From assembly GCF_900114435.1 (NCBI RefSeq), contig NZ_FOZK01000005.1, positions 1-64,000 on the forward strand: a DNA stretch of 64,000 bases. Reading direction: 5' to 3'. The DNA comes from Halomicrobium zhouii (GTDB lineage Archaea > Halobacteriota > Halobacteria > Halobacteriales > Haloarculaceae). The notes beneath the pieces are model-generated. The model worked only from the letters and a program-made list of their open reading frames with translations, searched no databases and was not told the DNA's origin. Positions 49,137 to 56,928 of this stretch are shown here, piece after piece. The position numbers and the translations under genes are program-made. Within the stretch, counting starts at the first letter, position 1. The number at the start of each line of letters is the position of its first letter.

Positions 49137-50933
49137 ATGAGTGACGGGTCGCGCGAGCGGGACCGGGCCGTCGACGCCGACGAGCTACTGGCGGCGCTGC
49201 CGGACCCGGTTCTCGTCGTCGCCGGTGACGACGTGATCGTCCGTGTGAACGAGGCGTTCTGCCGCTCCTTCGGCGTCGAGTCCGATCACGCCGTCGGCCG
49301 CTCCCTGGACCGGGTCGCGGGCGTCCCCGGCACAGTGATCGGTGCCGTCTCCGAGTGCGTCGCCGACGCTCGCTCCGGTGCCGCCCAGGGCCCGGTCGAG
49401 GCGGCGGTCCGGAGCGACGGCGCGGTATCGACGGTCGAGATCGACGCCGGCGTCCTCGACACCGACGACGGCCGGGTCATCGTCGTCGTCCGCGACGTGA
49501 CCGAGCGGGCCGAACGCGAGCGCGTGCTCGCCGACGGCGAGCGGCGGTTCCGGGCCGTGTTCGAGGGGACGACCGACGCGCTCGTCGTCGCGGACGACGA
49601 CGGCGAGTACGTCGACGCGAACCCCGCGGCCTGTGACCTGTTCGGCCTCGACAGAGCGGCCCTCCTGGAACGCAACGTCTCGGCGTTCGCCGACGCCGAC
49701 TACGACGTCGCGGCCGCGTGGGACCGGTTCCTGGCCGAGGGTGCGATGACCGGCGAGTTCGAACTGGTCCGGCCAGACGGCGACCGACGGACCGTCGAGT
49801 TCACGGCGACCGCGGACGTGACGCCGGGGCGCCACCTCGCGACGCTCCGGGACGTCACCGACCGCCGACGGATCGAGGCGGACCTCCGTGAGAGCGAGAC
49901 CCGCTTCCGGCAGATCGTCGGCCGGGTCGAGGAGACGATCTGGATGGCCGAGGCCGAGACCACCGACCTCCTCTACGTCAGCCCCGGCATCGAGGCGCTG
50001 ACGGGCCGCCCGCCCGCCTACTTCGTGGACGACCCGATCTGGAACTTCGTGGCTGACGTCCACCCCGACGACGCGCCGGCGGCGCGGGCCGCCGTCGAAG
50101 AGTGGCTCGCCGACGTCGAGTCGGGCGACCCCGACGACGAGTACCACTTCCAGTTCCGGTACGTCCGGTCCGACGACGCCGTCGCCTGGCTCCACGTCGA
50201 CGCCAGCGTCGTGACGGATGCGACGGGCCGGCCCGACCGCATCGTCGGCATCATCGACGACGTGACCGACATGAAGTGTCGCGAGCGAGAACTGGAACGG
50301 AAGAACGAGCGCCTCGAGGAGTTCGCGGGGATGGTGAGCCACGATCTGCGCAACCCGCTCCAGGTCGTCGTCGGGCGGGTCGCGCTCCTCCGCGAGGAAG
50401 GCGTGGCGACCGAGTCGGTCGCCGACATCGAACGCGCGGTCGACCGGATGGCACAGCTCATCGACGACCTGCTGACGCTCGCGAGGGGTGGCGACGACGT
50501 CGACACCGTCGAGCCCGTCTCGCTAGAGGTCGTCGCGAGCCAGGCCTGGGGGACGGTCGCCAGCACAGACGCGTCGTTCGCCGTCGTCGACCGCGCGGTC
50601 GTCACGGCAGACGAGGGCCGGTTCCGCCAGCTCTTCGAGAACCTCTTTCGCAACGCGATCGAACACGCCGGCCCTGCGGTCGCTATCGAGGTCGGCGTCG
50701 TCCGCGACGACGGCGTCGCGACCGGCTTCTACGTCGCAGACGACGGCCCGGGAATTCCCCCGGCCGACTGCGACCGGGTGTTCGAACCCGGCTTCTCCAC
50801 CGCCACCGACGGCACCGGATTCGGCCTGGACATCGTCGCCGTGGTCGCTGCGGCCCACGGCTGGACGGTCACCGTCACGGAGGGCGCCAGCGGCGGCGCT
50901 CGCTTCGAGTTCACCGACGTCGACGTCGCGTGA
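49137..50933 (+). CDS. PAS-domain sensor histidine kinase
   Basis: A 598-residue soluble kinase. Three PAS-type domains start near 14, 135 (FRAVFEGTTDALVVADDDG) and 252 (FRQIVGRVEETIWMAEAETT). The HisKA domain has phospho-acceptor His402 in MVSHDLRNPLQ. The HATPase domain (about 490-595) has LFRNAIEHAG and DGTGFGLDIVAVVA. ATG 49137 begins the normal sequence. No receiver gene is adjacent, so its partner is elsewhere; the free-standing receivers in this window are candidates. Confidence 0.93.
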   Translation: MSDGSRERDRAVDADELLAALPDPVLVVAGDDVIVRVNEAFCRSFGVESDHAVGRSLDRVAGVPGTVIGAVSECVADARSGAAQGPVEAAVRSDGAVSTVEIDAGVLDTDDGRVIVVVRDVTERAERERVLADGERRFRAVFEGTTDALVVADDDGEYVDANPAACDLFGLDRAALLERNVSAFADADYDVAAAWDRFLAEGAMTGEFELVRPDGDRRTVEFTATADVTPGRHLATLRDVTDRRRIEADLRESETRFRQIVGRVEETIWMAEAETTDLLYVSPGIEALTGRPPAYFVDDPIWNFVADVHPDDAPAARAAVEEWLADVESGDPDDEYHFQFRYVRSDDAVAWLHVDASVVTDATGRPDRIVGIIDDVTDMKCRERELERKNERLEEFAGMVSHDLRNPLQVVVGRVALLREEGVATESVADIERAVDRMAQLIDDLLTLARGGDDVDTVEPVSLEVVASQAWGTVASTDASFAVVDRAVVTADEGRFRQLFENLFRNAIEHAGPAVAIEVGVVRDDGVATGFYVADDGPGIPPADCDRVFEPGFSTATDGTGFGLDIVAVVAAAHGWTVTVTEGASGGARFEFTDVDVA

Positions 50934-50969
50934 GCGGCTGGGCCACCGGACGGATAGGACTCCCGACAC

Positions 50970-51992
50970 TCAGGCCCGTCCCGCGGCTATCTCACCAATC
51001 TCGGCGAGCAAGTGACTCAGGTGGATCCGGTCGCTCGTCCCCTCCACGAGGTCGGCGTCGATTTCGCCGGCCAGCGCGTGGATCCGGGCGACCCGCTCGC
51101 CCGAATACCGCGACCGGGACACGGCGAGGATGTCGTCCAGCACGTCCGACCCGCTGTGGCCCTCGTCGACGAGCAAGTCGTCCAGCGTCGAGCGGGCGTC
51201 GGTGAACTCCCCTTCCTCGGCGGCGTCGAGCATCTTCTCGACCGCGTCGTCGGCCTCGACCTCGTTGAGCGACTCGTACGAGTTCTGCATCGTGACGGCG
51301 CCGTGCTGTTCGTGGGTGGTCTGGGCGCCCAGCACGGCCTTCCGGAGGTCGCCGTCGGCGTAGCCCGCGACGTACTCCAGGCCGTCGTCGTCGTACTCGA
51401 CTCCTTCGGCCTCGACGATGCGTTCCAGCGCGCCGACGGTCTCCTCGTGGGTCGGCGCGCGCATGACGACCGGGAAACACCGCGAGCGAATAGGCGGGAT
51501 GAGCTGTGAGGGCTGGCGCGTCGCGATGACGAACTGCGTCGCCTCGTAGTACTGCTCCATCACGCGGCGCAGCGCCTGCTGGAAGTCCTCGCGCATCCCC
51601 TCGGCGTTGTCCAGCAGGATGGTCTTGTAGCTCCCCGACATCGGCGTGTAGCTGGCCGACTCCTTGAGCACGTGGTTGATCAGGTCCGCCTTGGAGGACT
51701 CCCGCCGACGCTTCGAGTCGATGAACGGACTGAAGCGCGGGTCGTTCGATATCTCCTTCTTGGTCATGTCGAAGACGTCGGCGACGTTGATCTCGATGAG
51801 GTCCGCGTCGGGGTTCTCGTGGACTTCCTGGGCGAGTGCCCGGACGCCCGCCGTCTTGCCCGCCCCCTTCGGCCCGTGGACCAGGAGGTTCATCGGCTCC
51901 TCGATGGCGCCCCGGAGGTGCTCGCGTGCCTGCGGCTGGGGTACGTCGTCGAGCGCCGGCGCGTAGGTCTCCGTCCACAGCGGCCCCTTCAT
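50970..51992 (-). CDS. rfcC: Replication factor C small-subunit protein
   Basis: A 340-residue clamp-loader subunit that opens the PCNA ring at primer ends. Walker A is HGPKGAGKT, and the RFC box with the arginine finger is IPPIRSRCFPVVM. The Walker B strand reads TILLDNAEGM, where the usual Asp-Glu is Asp-Asn, so its own ATP hydrolysis may be weak. The C-terminal collar runs from about 230. The low match to standard RFC-small sites fits the second small subunit known in haloarchaea. Paralog naming is by analogy. ATG 51992 has a TTGATAC box near 52020. Confidence 0.9.
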   Translation of the reverse strand: MKGPLWTETYAPALDDVPQPQAREHLRGAIEEPMNLLVHGPKGAGKTAGVRALAQEVHENPDADLIEINVADVFDMTKKEISNDPRFSPFIDSKRRRESSKADLINHVLKESASYTPMSGSYKTILLDNAEGMREDFQQALRRVMEQYYEATQFVIATRQPSQLIPPIRSRCFPVVMRAPTHEETVGALERIVEAEGVEYDDDGLEYVAGYADGDLRKAVLGAQTTHEQHGAVTMQNSYESLNEVEADDAVEKMLDAAEEGEFTDARSTLDDLLVDEGHSGSDVLDDILAVSRSRYSGERVARIHALAGEIDADLVEGTSDRIHLSHLLAEIGEIAAGRA

Positions 51993-52079
51993 TGGGTGTA
52001 CGTGTGGCGACGCCCGCGTATCAATCCCGCGAAAGTCGCTGTCGTTCTCGCTCCTGTTCCGCCGCTCACGGTGACCCGT

Positions 52080-52808
52080 TCAGCACAGGTCTCGCACCGT
52101 CTCGGCGGCCTCGTCCAGCGTCTCCAGGGGGTCCTCGCCGGGATACTCGTAGATGAGCCAGTCGGAGTCGTTCTCGGCGACGGCGTCGCTGACGCCGTCC
52201 AGGTCCAGGTCGCCCTCGCCGACGGGGACGGACTCGCCGGCGTCGACGTCGTAGTCCTTCAGGTGGACGAGGTCGGAGCGCTCGCCCAGCTGGCGCAACC
52301 TGGCGACGGGGTCGTCACCGGCGGCCAGCGCCAGCCCGAGGTCGAGTTCGACGTGGAATTCGGTCTGGTCCAGGAACGCATCGAACCCGGTCTCGCCGTT
52401 CAGGTCGACGTACTCGTGGTCGTGGTTGTGGTAGTGGAACTCCATCCCGTGCTCGTCGAGTTCGGCGTCGAGGAACTCCAGGCGTTCGACGGCCTCGTCG
52501 ATGGCCTCGTGGGACGCGAAGTGCTCCCGGTCGAGCCAGGGAACGACGATGTCGTCGGCCGTCAGCTTCTCGTAGCGCGTGACGGTCTCGGCGAACTCGT
52601 CTTCCAGTTCGTCGATCTCGACGTGGGCGCCGGCGACCGCCAGTTCCGTCTCGTTGAGCGCCTCGACCACGTCGTCGGGGTCCTCGTCGGCCACGCGGAA
52701 GGCGAACTCGACGCCCTCGAAGCCGGCGTCGGCCACGAGTTCGAGCAGTTCGGTGAACGGCCGGTCCACGTTACGGAGCGTGTACAGCTGGATGGCGGGG
52801 CGGGTCAT
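52080..52808 (-). CDS. Xylose isomerase-like TIM-barrel sugar phosphate isomerase/epimerase
   Basis: A 242-residue TIM barrel of the AP-endonuclease-2/xylose-isomerase group. It begins PAIQLYTLRNVDRPFTELL. Metal ligands are likely in FHYHNHDHEY, HVELDLGLAL, LVHLKDYD and IYEYPG. Such proteins isomerise or epimerise sugars, inositols or keto-sugars. It diverges from the CE15-like esterase gene across a 112-base shared promoter region (52809-52920), so the two are probably regulated together. Confidence 0.9.
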   Translation of the reverse strand: MTRPAIQLYTLRNVDRPFTELLELVADAGFEGVEFAFRVADEDPDDVVEALNETELAVAGAHVEIDELEDEFAETVTRYEKLTADDIVVPWLDREHFASHEAIDEAVERLEFLDAELDEHGMEFHYHNHDHEYVDLNGETGFDAFLDQTEFHVELDLGLALAAGDDPVARLRQLGERSDLVHLKDYDVDAGESVPVGEGDLDLDGVSDAVAENDSDWLIYEYPGEDPLETLDEAAETVRDLC

Positions 52809-52888
52809 GGTTCGAAATTGGGGCCTCGAGCGGAAAGACGTTCGCGTCTGACAGTTTGCGATTCGGCGTCCGGTGGCCGGCGGCTGAC

Positions 52889-52896
52889 GTTTATCT
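52889..52896 (+). promoter_or_regulatory. TATA-like box of the CE15-like esterase gene
   Basis: GTTTATCT, 25-32 bases before ATG 52921, in the shared divergent promoter region. Confidence 0.55.
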
Positions 52897-52920
52897 ACCA
52901 TGGGTTTGCACAGTGCTACC

Positions 52921-54225
52921 ATGGAGGTCCCCACCGACCCCTCGCGGCCGCCGTCCCTGCGGTCGGCGCCGGCCCACGAGTTGCCCCCGCCGACCGAACT
53001 CCCCGACCCCGCGGACCTTCCCGCCGACCCCGACCTGCCGGACCCCTTCGAGACGTTCGGCGGGGAAGCGGTCGAGCGGCGGGCCGACTGGCTCGCCCGC
53101 CGTGCCGAGATTCTCGACCTGTTCCGCCGCTACGTCTACGGCTACGCGCCAGATCCCCCCGAGATAGAGACCGCGGCCGAGCGGACGCCGGGGGTCCTCG
53201 ACGGCGCGGCGACGCTGACCGAGGTGACGATTTCGTTCCCCGACCTGCCCGCCGACGCGCCGTCGATCACGATGGCGCTGTTCCTGCCGGCGAATGCTGA
53301 CCCGAACGCCGACACCGACACCGACGGCGACTCACCCGCCGAGACCGGGGTCCCGGTCGTGCTGGGGCTCAACCGCGCCGGCAACCAGGTGACCGTCGCG
53401 GACGACGCGGTGACGATACTGGGTGACGCACCGCGGGGCGCCCGGCAGGAGTTCTGGTGCGTCGACCGGATCCTCGACCGCGGCTACGGCTTCGCGACGT
53501 ACTTCTGCGGGGAACTGGCGCCCGACAGCGAGGACGTGGGCGGCGCAACCGCCGGCGGCGGGAGCACCGCTGGCATCCACGCCACCTACGACGCCGCGGC
53601 CCTCCCCGGCCCGCCAGGGAGCGAGTGGGGAACTATCGCCGCCTGGGCGTGGGGACTCCACCGCTGCGTCGACGTCCTCCGCGCGGTCGAGGGCGTCCGT
53701 GCTCACCAGATCGCCGTCCTCGGCCACTCCCGCCGGGGCAAGGCGGCGGTGTGGGCCGGCGCGACGGACGAGCGCATCGCCCTGGTGGTCCCTCACCAGT
53801 CCGGTACCGGCGGCGTGACCCTCTCCCGGGCGAACGACCAGGAGTCGGTCGCCGACATCACCGGCGCGTTCCCCCACTGGTTCGCCGACGACTTCGACGC
53901 CTTCGCCGGGCGCGAGGCCCACCTTCCGGTCGACCAGCACCTCCTCGTCGCCTGCGTCGCGCCGCGGCCCCTGCTCGACACGGAGGGGTCGCTGGACTTC
54001 TGGGCCAACCCCGACCTGGCCCACGAGTCGCTCCGGGCCGCTGCGCCGGTCTGGACGTTCCTCGACGCCGACGGCATGGTCGGCGACGGCCTGCTGGCCG
54101 GCGACGACGAGATATCGCGAGCCACTGCGGGCGACCTGTGCCAGTACCGCCGGGACACCGAACACACCCTGAACCGGGGGTACTGGGATGCCATCCTCGA
54201 CTTCGCGGACGCTCACTTCGAGTGA
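52921..54225 (+). CDS. CE15-like (glucuronoyl) esterase family protein
   Basis: A 434-residue alpha/beta hydrolase resembling carbohydrate esterase family 15, enzymes that cleave esters between glucuronic acid in xylan and lignin alcohols. The nucleophile is Ser270 in GHSRRGKAAVWAGATDERI, the form of the family motif seen in prokaryotes. The oxyanion region HQSGTGGVTLSRANDQESV and the late His in DTEHTLNRGYWDAI fit. No signal peptide is seen at either candidate start, so location is unclear. ATG 52921 is chosen from the TATA-like box at 52889-52896. Alternative: an acetyl-xylan or general sugar esterase. Confidence 0.82.
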   Translation: MEVPTDPSRPPSLRSAPAHELPPPTELPDPADLPADPDLPDPFETFGGEAVERRADWLARRAEILDLFRRYVYGYAPDPPEIETAAERTPGVLDGAATLTEVTISFPDLPADAPSITMALFLPANADPNADTDTDGDSPAETGVPVVLGLNRAGNQVTVADDAVTILGDAPRGARQEFWCVDRILDRGYGFATYFCGELAPDSEDVGGATAGGGSTAGIHATYDAAALPGPPGSEWGTIAAWAWGLHRCVDVLRAVEGVRAHQIAVLGHSRRGKAAVWAGATDERIALVVPHQSGTGGVTLSRANDQESVADITGAFPHWFADDFDAFAGREAHLPVDQHLLVACVAPRPLLDTEGSLDFWANPDLAHESLRAAAPVWTFLDADGMVGDGLLAGDDEISRATAGDLCQYRRDTEHTLNRGYWDAILDFADAHFE

Positions 54226-54343
54226 GTTGCGGAGTCGCGGATCCGGCCGGCCGCGGTCGCGACCGTCACCGTTCGCCACTCCGCCGCCGGCCGACCTTGC
54301 GCCGAACGTCAGCCTTTTTCGCCGACCGCGCGACTGACAGCGT

Positions 54344-55276
54344 ATGACAGACTGGGTCGCCGACCACCCCATCGAGAGCCGCGAGGCGGCCGACCCGCAC
54401 CTCGCCCACGTCCAGCGATTTCCCGTCAAGTCGCTCGACCCCGAAGAGCGCGAGGAGGCGACGCTCACCACCGTGGGCGCCCTCGAGGGCGACCGCGAGT
54501 GGGCCATCCTCGACCGCGCCGGCACCGAGCCCTACGACCCCAAATCGGCCGACGTCGGCGGCAGCGGTGACTACGTCAACGGGAAGAAGACCGACGCCGT
54601 CCACCGGCTCTGGTCGCAGTACGTCCCGCGCGACCAGGGCGGGCCCGCGCTGGCCCTGCGGCGACGGGACGACGACCCGGACACCAGCCGCCTGTTTCCG
54701 CTCTACGACGGCCGCTCCGGCGAGAACCCCGCCACCGAACGCGACGTCCACGGCGACCTGAACCGCTGGCTCTCCGAGTACTTCGACCGGCAGGTGAGCG
54801 TCCGCTGGGACGGCCGCGGCCAGCACGACGACCGCGAGCGCCACGGCCCGACCGTCGTCTCGACCGCCACGCTCCGGGAGGTCGCCGCCTGGTTCGACTT
54901 CGACGTCGCGTCGGCCCGCCGGCGCTTCCGCGCCAACCTCGAGATCGGCGGCGTCCCGCCGTTCTGGGAGGACCAGCTGTTCACCGACGAGGGCGAGGTC
55001 GTCCGGTTCCAGGTCGGCGACGCCGCCGTCGACGGCGTCCACCCCTGCCAGCGCTGCGTAGTGCCGGGACGGGACCCGGACACCGGCGCGGAGACGCCGG
55101 GCTTCCGGGAGACGTTCATTCAGCGTCGACAGGAGACCATGCCCGAGTGGACCGGCTGCGACCGCTTCGACCACGCCTTCCGCCTGATGGTCAACACGCG
55201 CGTTCCCGAGGAGTCCGATGGAACGTCGGTTCGGGTCGGCGACCCCGTTCAGATCGTCGGGACTCGGTCTGAGTAG
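54344..55276 (+). CDS. MOSC-domain protein
   Basis: A 310-residue protein with a MOSC N-terminal beta-barrel (about 20-120, HVQRFPVKSLDPEE) and a MOSC domain (about 140-305). The conserved cysteine that may bind a molybdenum cofactor or sulfur lies in HPCQRCVVPGRDPDTG; ANLEIGGVPPFWEDQ is also typical. Archaeal members may reduce hydroxylated compounds, as mARC proteins do; this is inference. ATG 54344 follows a CCTTTTTCG box at about 54312-54321. Confidence 0.9.
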   Translation: MTDWVADHPIESREAADPHLAHVQRFPVKSLDPEEREEATLTTVGALEGDREWAILDRAGTEPYDPKSADVGGSGDYVNGKKTDAVHRLWSQYVPRDQGGPALALRRRDDDPDTSRLFPLYDGRSGENPATERDVHGDLNRWLSEYFDRQVSVRWDGRGQHDDRERHGPTVVSTATLREVAAWFDFDVASARRRFRANLEIGGVPPFWEDQLFTDEGEVVRFQVGDAAVDGVHPCQRCVVPGRDPDTGAETPGFRETFIQRRQETMPEWTGCDRFDHAFRLMVNTRVPEESDGTSVRVGDPVQIVGTRSE

Positions 55277-55364
55277 GTAGGTGAGCCTGATGTCGGGACT
55301 GATCAGCGAGTGTAACGAACTCACCCCGATCGTTAGCAGTCGAGGGCGATACTGCAAAGGCCTC
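55277..55364. other. Short spacer before palindromic element copy B
   Basis: The 3' flank of the MOSC gene. No coding or RNA pattern seen. Confidence 0.4.
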
Positions 55365-55816
55365 GAAAGCCCTCGGCGCGCTCGCGGTCGCTCAACGGGA
55401 TACCCTCACGCCCGTTCGGGTAGGGCCCGCTGAGCGACTGCCTTCCAGCGCGACCGCACCTCGCCCTTTCATTCCTCCAGGACAGCATCGCTCGCGCGAT
55501 AAAACGCGCGAGCACTTCCCTCCCCACTCCTCCCCGGATTCGCGGCGTCCGCCGCGAATCACGCTTCCTGACCGCACCGCCCGGTGATCGGCCGGGAGCA
55601 CGTGCCCGAACGAATGTGAGGGCCGTGCGACCAGGGGAAGGGCAGGGCTGCTGTCCTGGGGGAATGAAAGGGTGAGGCGGGCTCCGGGAACCCCGGCCCA
55701 GCAAGCACCGGAACGAAGTGAGGAGCGCAGCGGGGCCGCGGGACCGGAGCGCGCCGAGGGCTTTCTGGTTGTCGTTGGATCCGAAGTCAGCTCCAGAGAG
55801 CGCGCCGAGGGCTTTC
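55365..55816. repeat. Nested palindromic element, copy B
   Basis: A non-coding element of about 400-450 bases. A perfect 19-base terminal inverted repeat (GAAAGCCCTCGGCGCGCTC) occurs at 55365-55383 and, inverted, at 55747-55765. The right end is repeated once more in direct orientation at 55798-55816. Subterminal CTCGCCCTTTCATTCCTCC (from 55460) pairs with a near-perfect inverse at about 55650-55678. Inner hairpins are GCTCGCGCG with CGCGCGAGC (about 55490-55514), and GATTCGCGGC with GCCGCGAATC (about 55538-55560). Reading frames across it are shadows. Up to 56007 no gene is seen. Confidence 0.85.
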
Positions 55817-56007
55817 TGGTTATTAGCTGTTGTAGGAGTCGCGGATCCAGCCACTCCAACAGGCCCGATCAAATCACGCCCTCCCCAGACTCCAGCGCCG
55901 TCCCTCGAATCCGCGTTCAAACCCGCCGAAGACGACCCAAAACCAACGACTTCGGAACACCGGAACAACCGCCAGAGCATTAGGACCGTCCGTCCAACCA
56001 GTGATCG
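55817..56007. other. Intergenic region before the second aldo/keto reductase
   Basis: No gene is supported; the region has lower GC than the coding sequence. It presumably holds the promoter of the downstream reductase, but no strong TATA box stands out. Confidence 0.4.
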
Positions 56008-56820
56008 ATGCCAATCGACTCGTTGCCGAGGATCGGCCTCGGGACATACTCCGACGACAACAGAGCGCAGTGGCGCGACAACGTCCGGACGGCACTCGAC
56101 GTGGGCTACCGGCACGTAGACACGGCCCAGGTGTACGAGAACGAGGAGTACGTGGGCCAGGCCATCGCGGAGAGCGACGTCGACCGCGAGGACGTCTTCC
56201 TCTCGACGAAGACGGTCCACGTCGACGTGCCCCCGGAGCCGGAGGACACCGCCGACGCCATCGACGGCTGTCTGGACCGCCTCGGCGTCGACTACGTCGA
56301 CATGCTGTACGTCCACTGGCCGGCTGACAACTACGACCCCGAGGTGGTCCTGCCCGCCTTCGACGAGGCCTACGAGCAGGGCAAGACCCGCAACGTCGCG
56401 CTCTCCAATTTCTCGCCGGCGTTGCTCGACGAGGCCCGCGAGATCCTCGGCGCGCCGCTGGCGGCCCACCAGGTCGAGTGCCATCCGCTCCTCCAGCAGG
56501 AGGAACTCCGGGAGTACGCCGTCGAGCACGACCACTGGCTGGTCTGCTACTCGCCGCTGGGGAAGGGCGCGGTGTTCGACGAGCCGGTGATCCAGGACGT
56601 CGCCGAGAAACACGACGTCTCGCCGGCCCAGGTGAGCCTGGCGTGGCTGCTCTCGAAGGAGAACGTCGCGGTCATCCCCAAGGCGTCCAGTCGCGAGCAC
56701 ATGGAACAGAACCTCGCCGCCCGGGACCTCGAACTCGACGACGACGATATCCAGCGCATCGACGACATCGACCGGACCTACCGGGAGATCGACCCCCAGC
56801 ACGGGGTCTGGAATCAGTAG
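56008..56820 (+). CDS. Aldo/keto reductase, classical size
   Basis: A 270-residue NADPH-dependent reductase. Catalytic Asp and Tyr are in VDTAQVYENEEYVG, Lys in FLSTKTVHVD, His in DMLYVHWPAD. The NADP-binding end AVIPKASSREHMEQNLAARD is intact. It resembles 2,5-diketo-D-gluconate reductase-type enzymes. ATG 56008. It follows palindromic element B. Its stop codon sits in a 25-base imperfect tandem repeat. Confidence 0.94.
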   Translation: MPIDSLPRIGLGTYSDDNRAQWRDNVRTALDVGYRHVDTAQVYENEEYVGQAIAESDVDREDVFLSTKTVHVDVPPEPEDTADAIDGCLDRLGVDYVDMLYVHWPADNYDPEVVLPAFDEAYEQGKTRNVALSNFSPALLDEAREILGAPLAAHQVECHPLLQQEELREYAVEHDHWLVCYSPLGKGAVFDEPVIQDVAEKHDVSPAQVSLAWLLSKENVAVIPKASSREHMEQNLAARDLELDDDDIQRIDDIDRTYREIDPQHGVWNQ

Positions 56821-56855
56821 CGTCCGCGAGATCTGGAACCAGTAGCGTCTGCGAG
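56806..56855. repeat. 25-bp imperfect tandem repeat spanning a stop codon
   Basis: Units 56806-56830 and 56831-56855 differ at three positions. The first contains the end and stop of the aldo/keto reductase gene; the second is its non-coding copy. It resembles the duplicated gene end at 1-106. Confidence 0.75.
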
Positions 56856-56928
56856 AAACGGCCGGAATTTCTGCGGTGACCCCGCAGTCGACCCGCAACC
56901 GACCAGCGCTCGACTCGCAGCCTATGCG

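Noticed and set aside
50970-51992. Walker B change as a sequencing error
   Set aside because: The frame is intact and the surrounding residues are in order, so I kept it as a true variant to be checked.
55333-56898. A 521-codon minus-strand frame across palindromic element B and the aldo/keto reductase
   Set aside because: It runs antisense to a clear reductase and then through non-coding palindromes.
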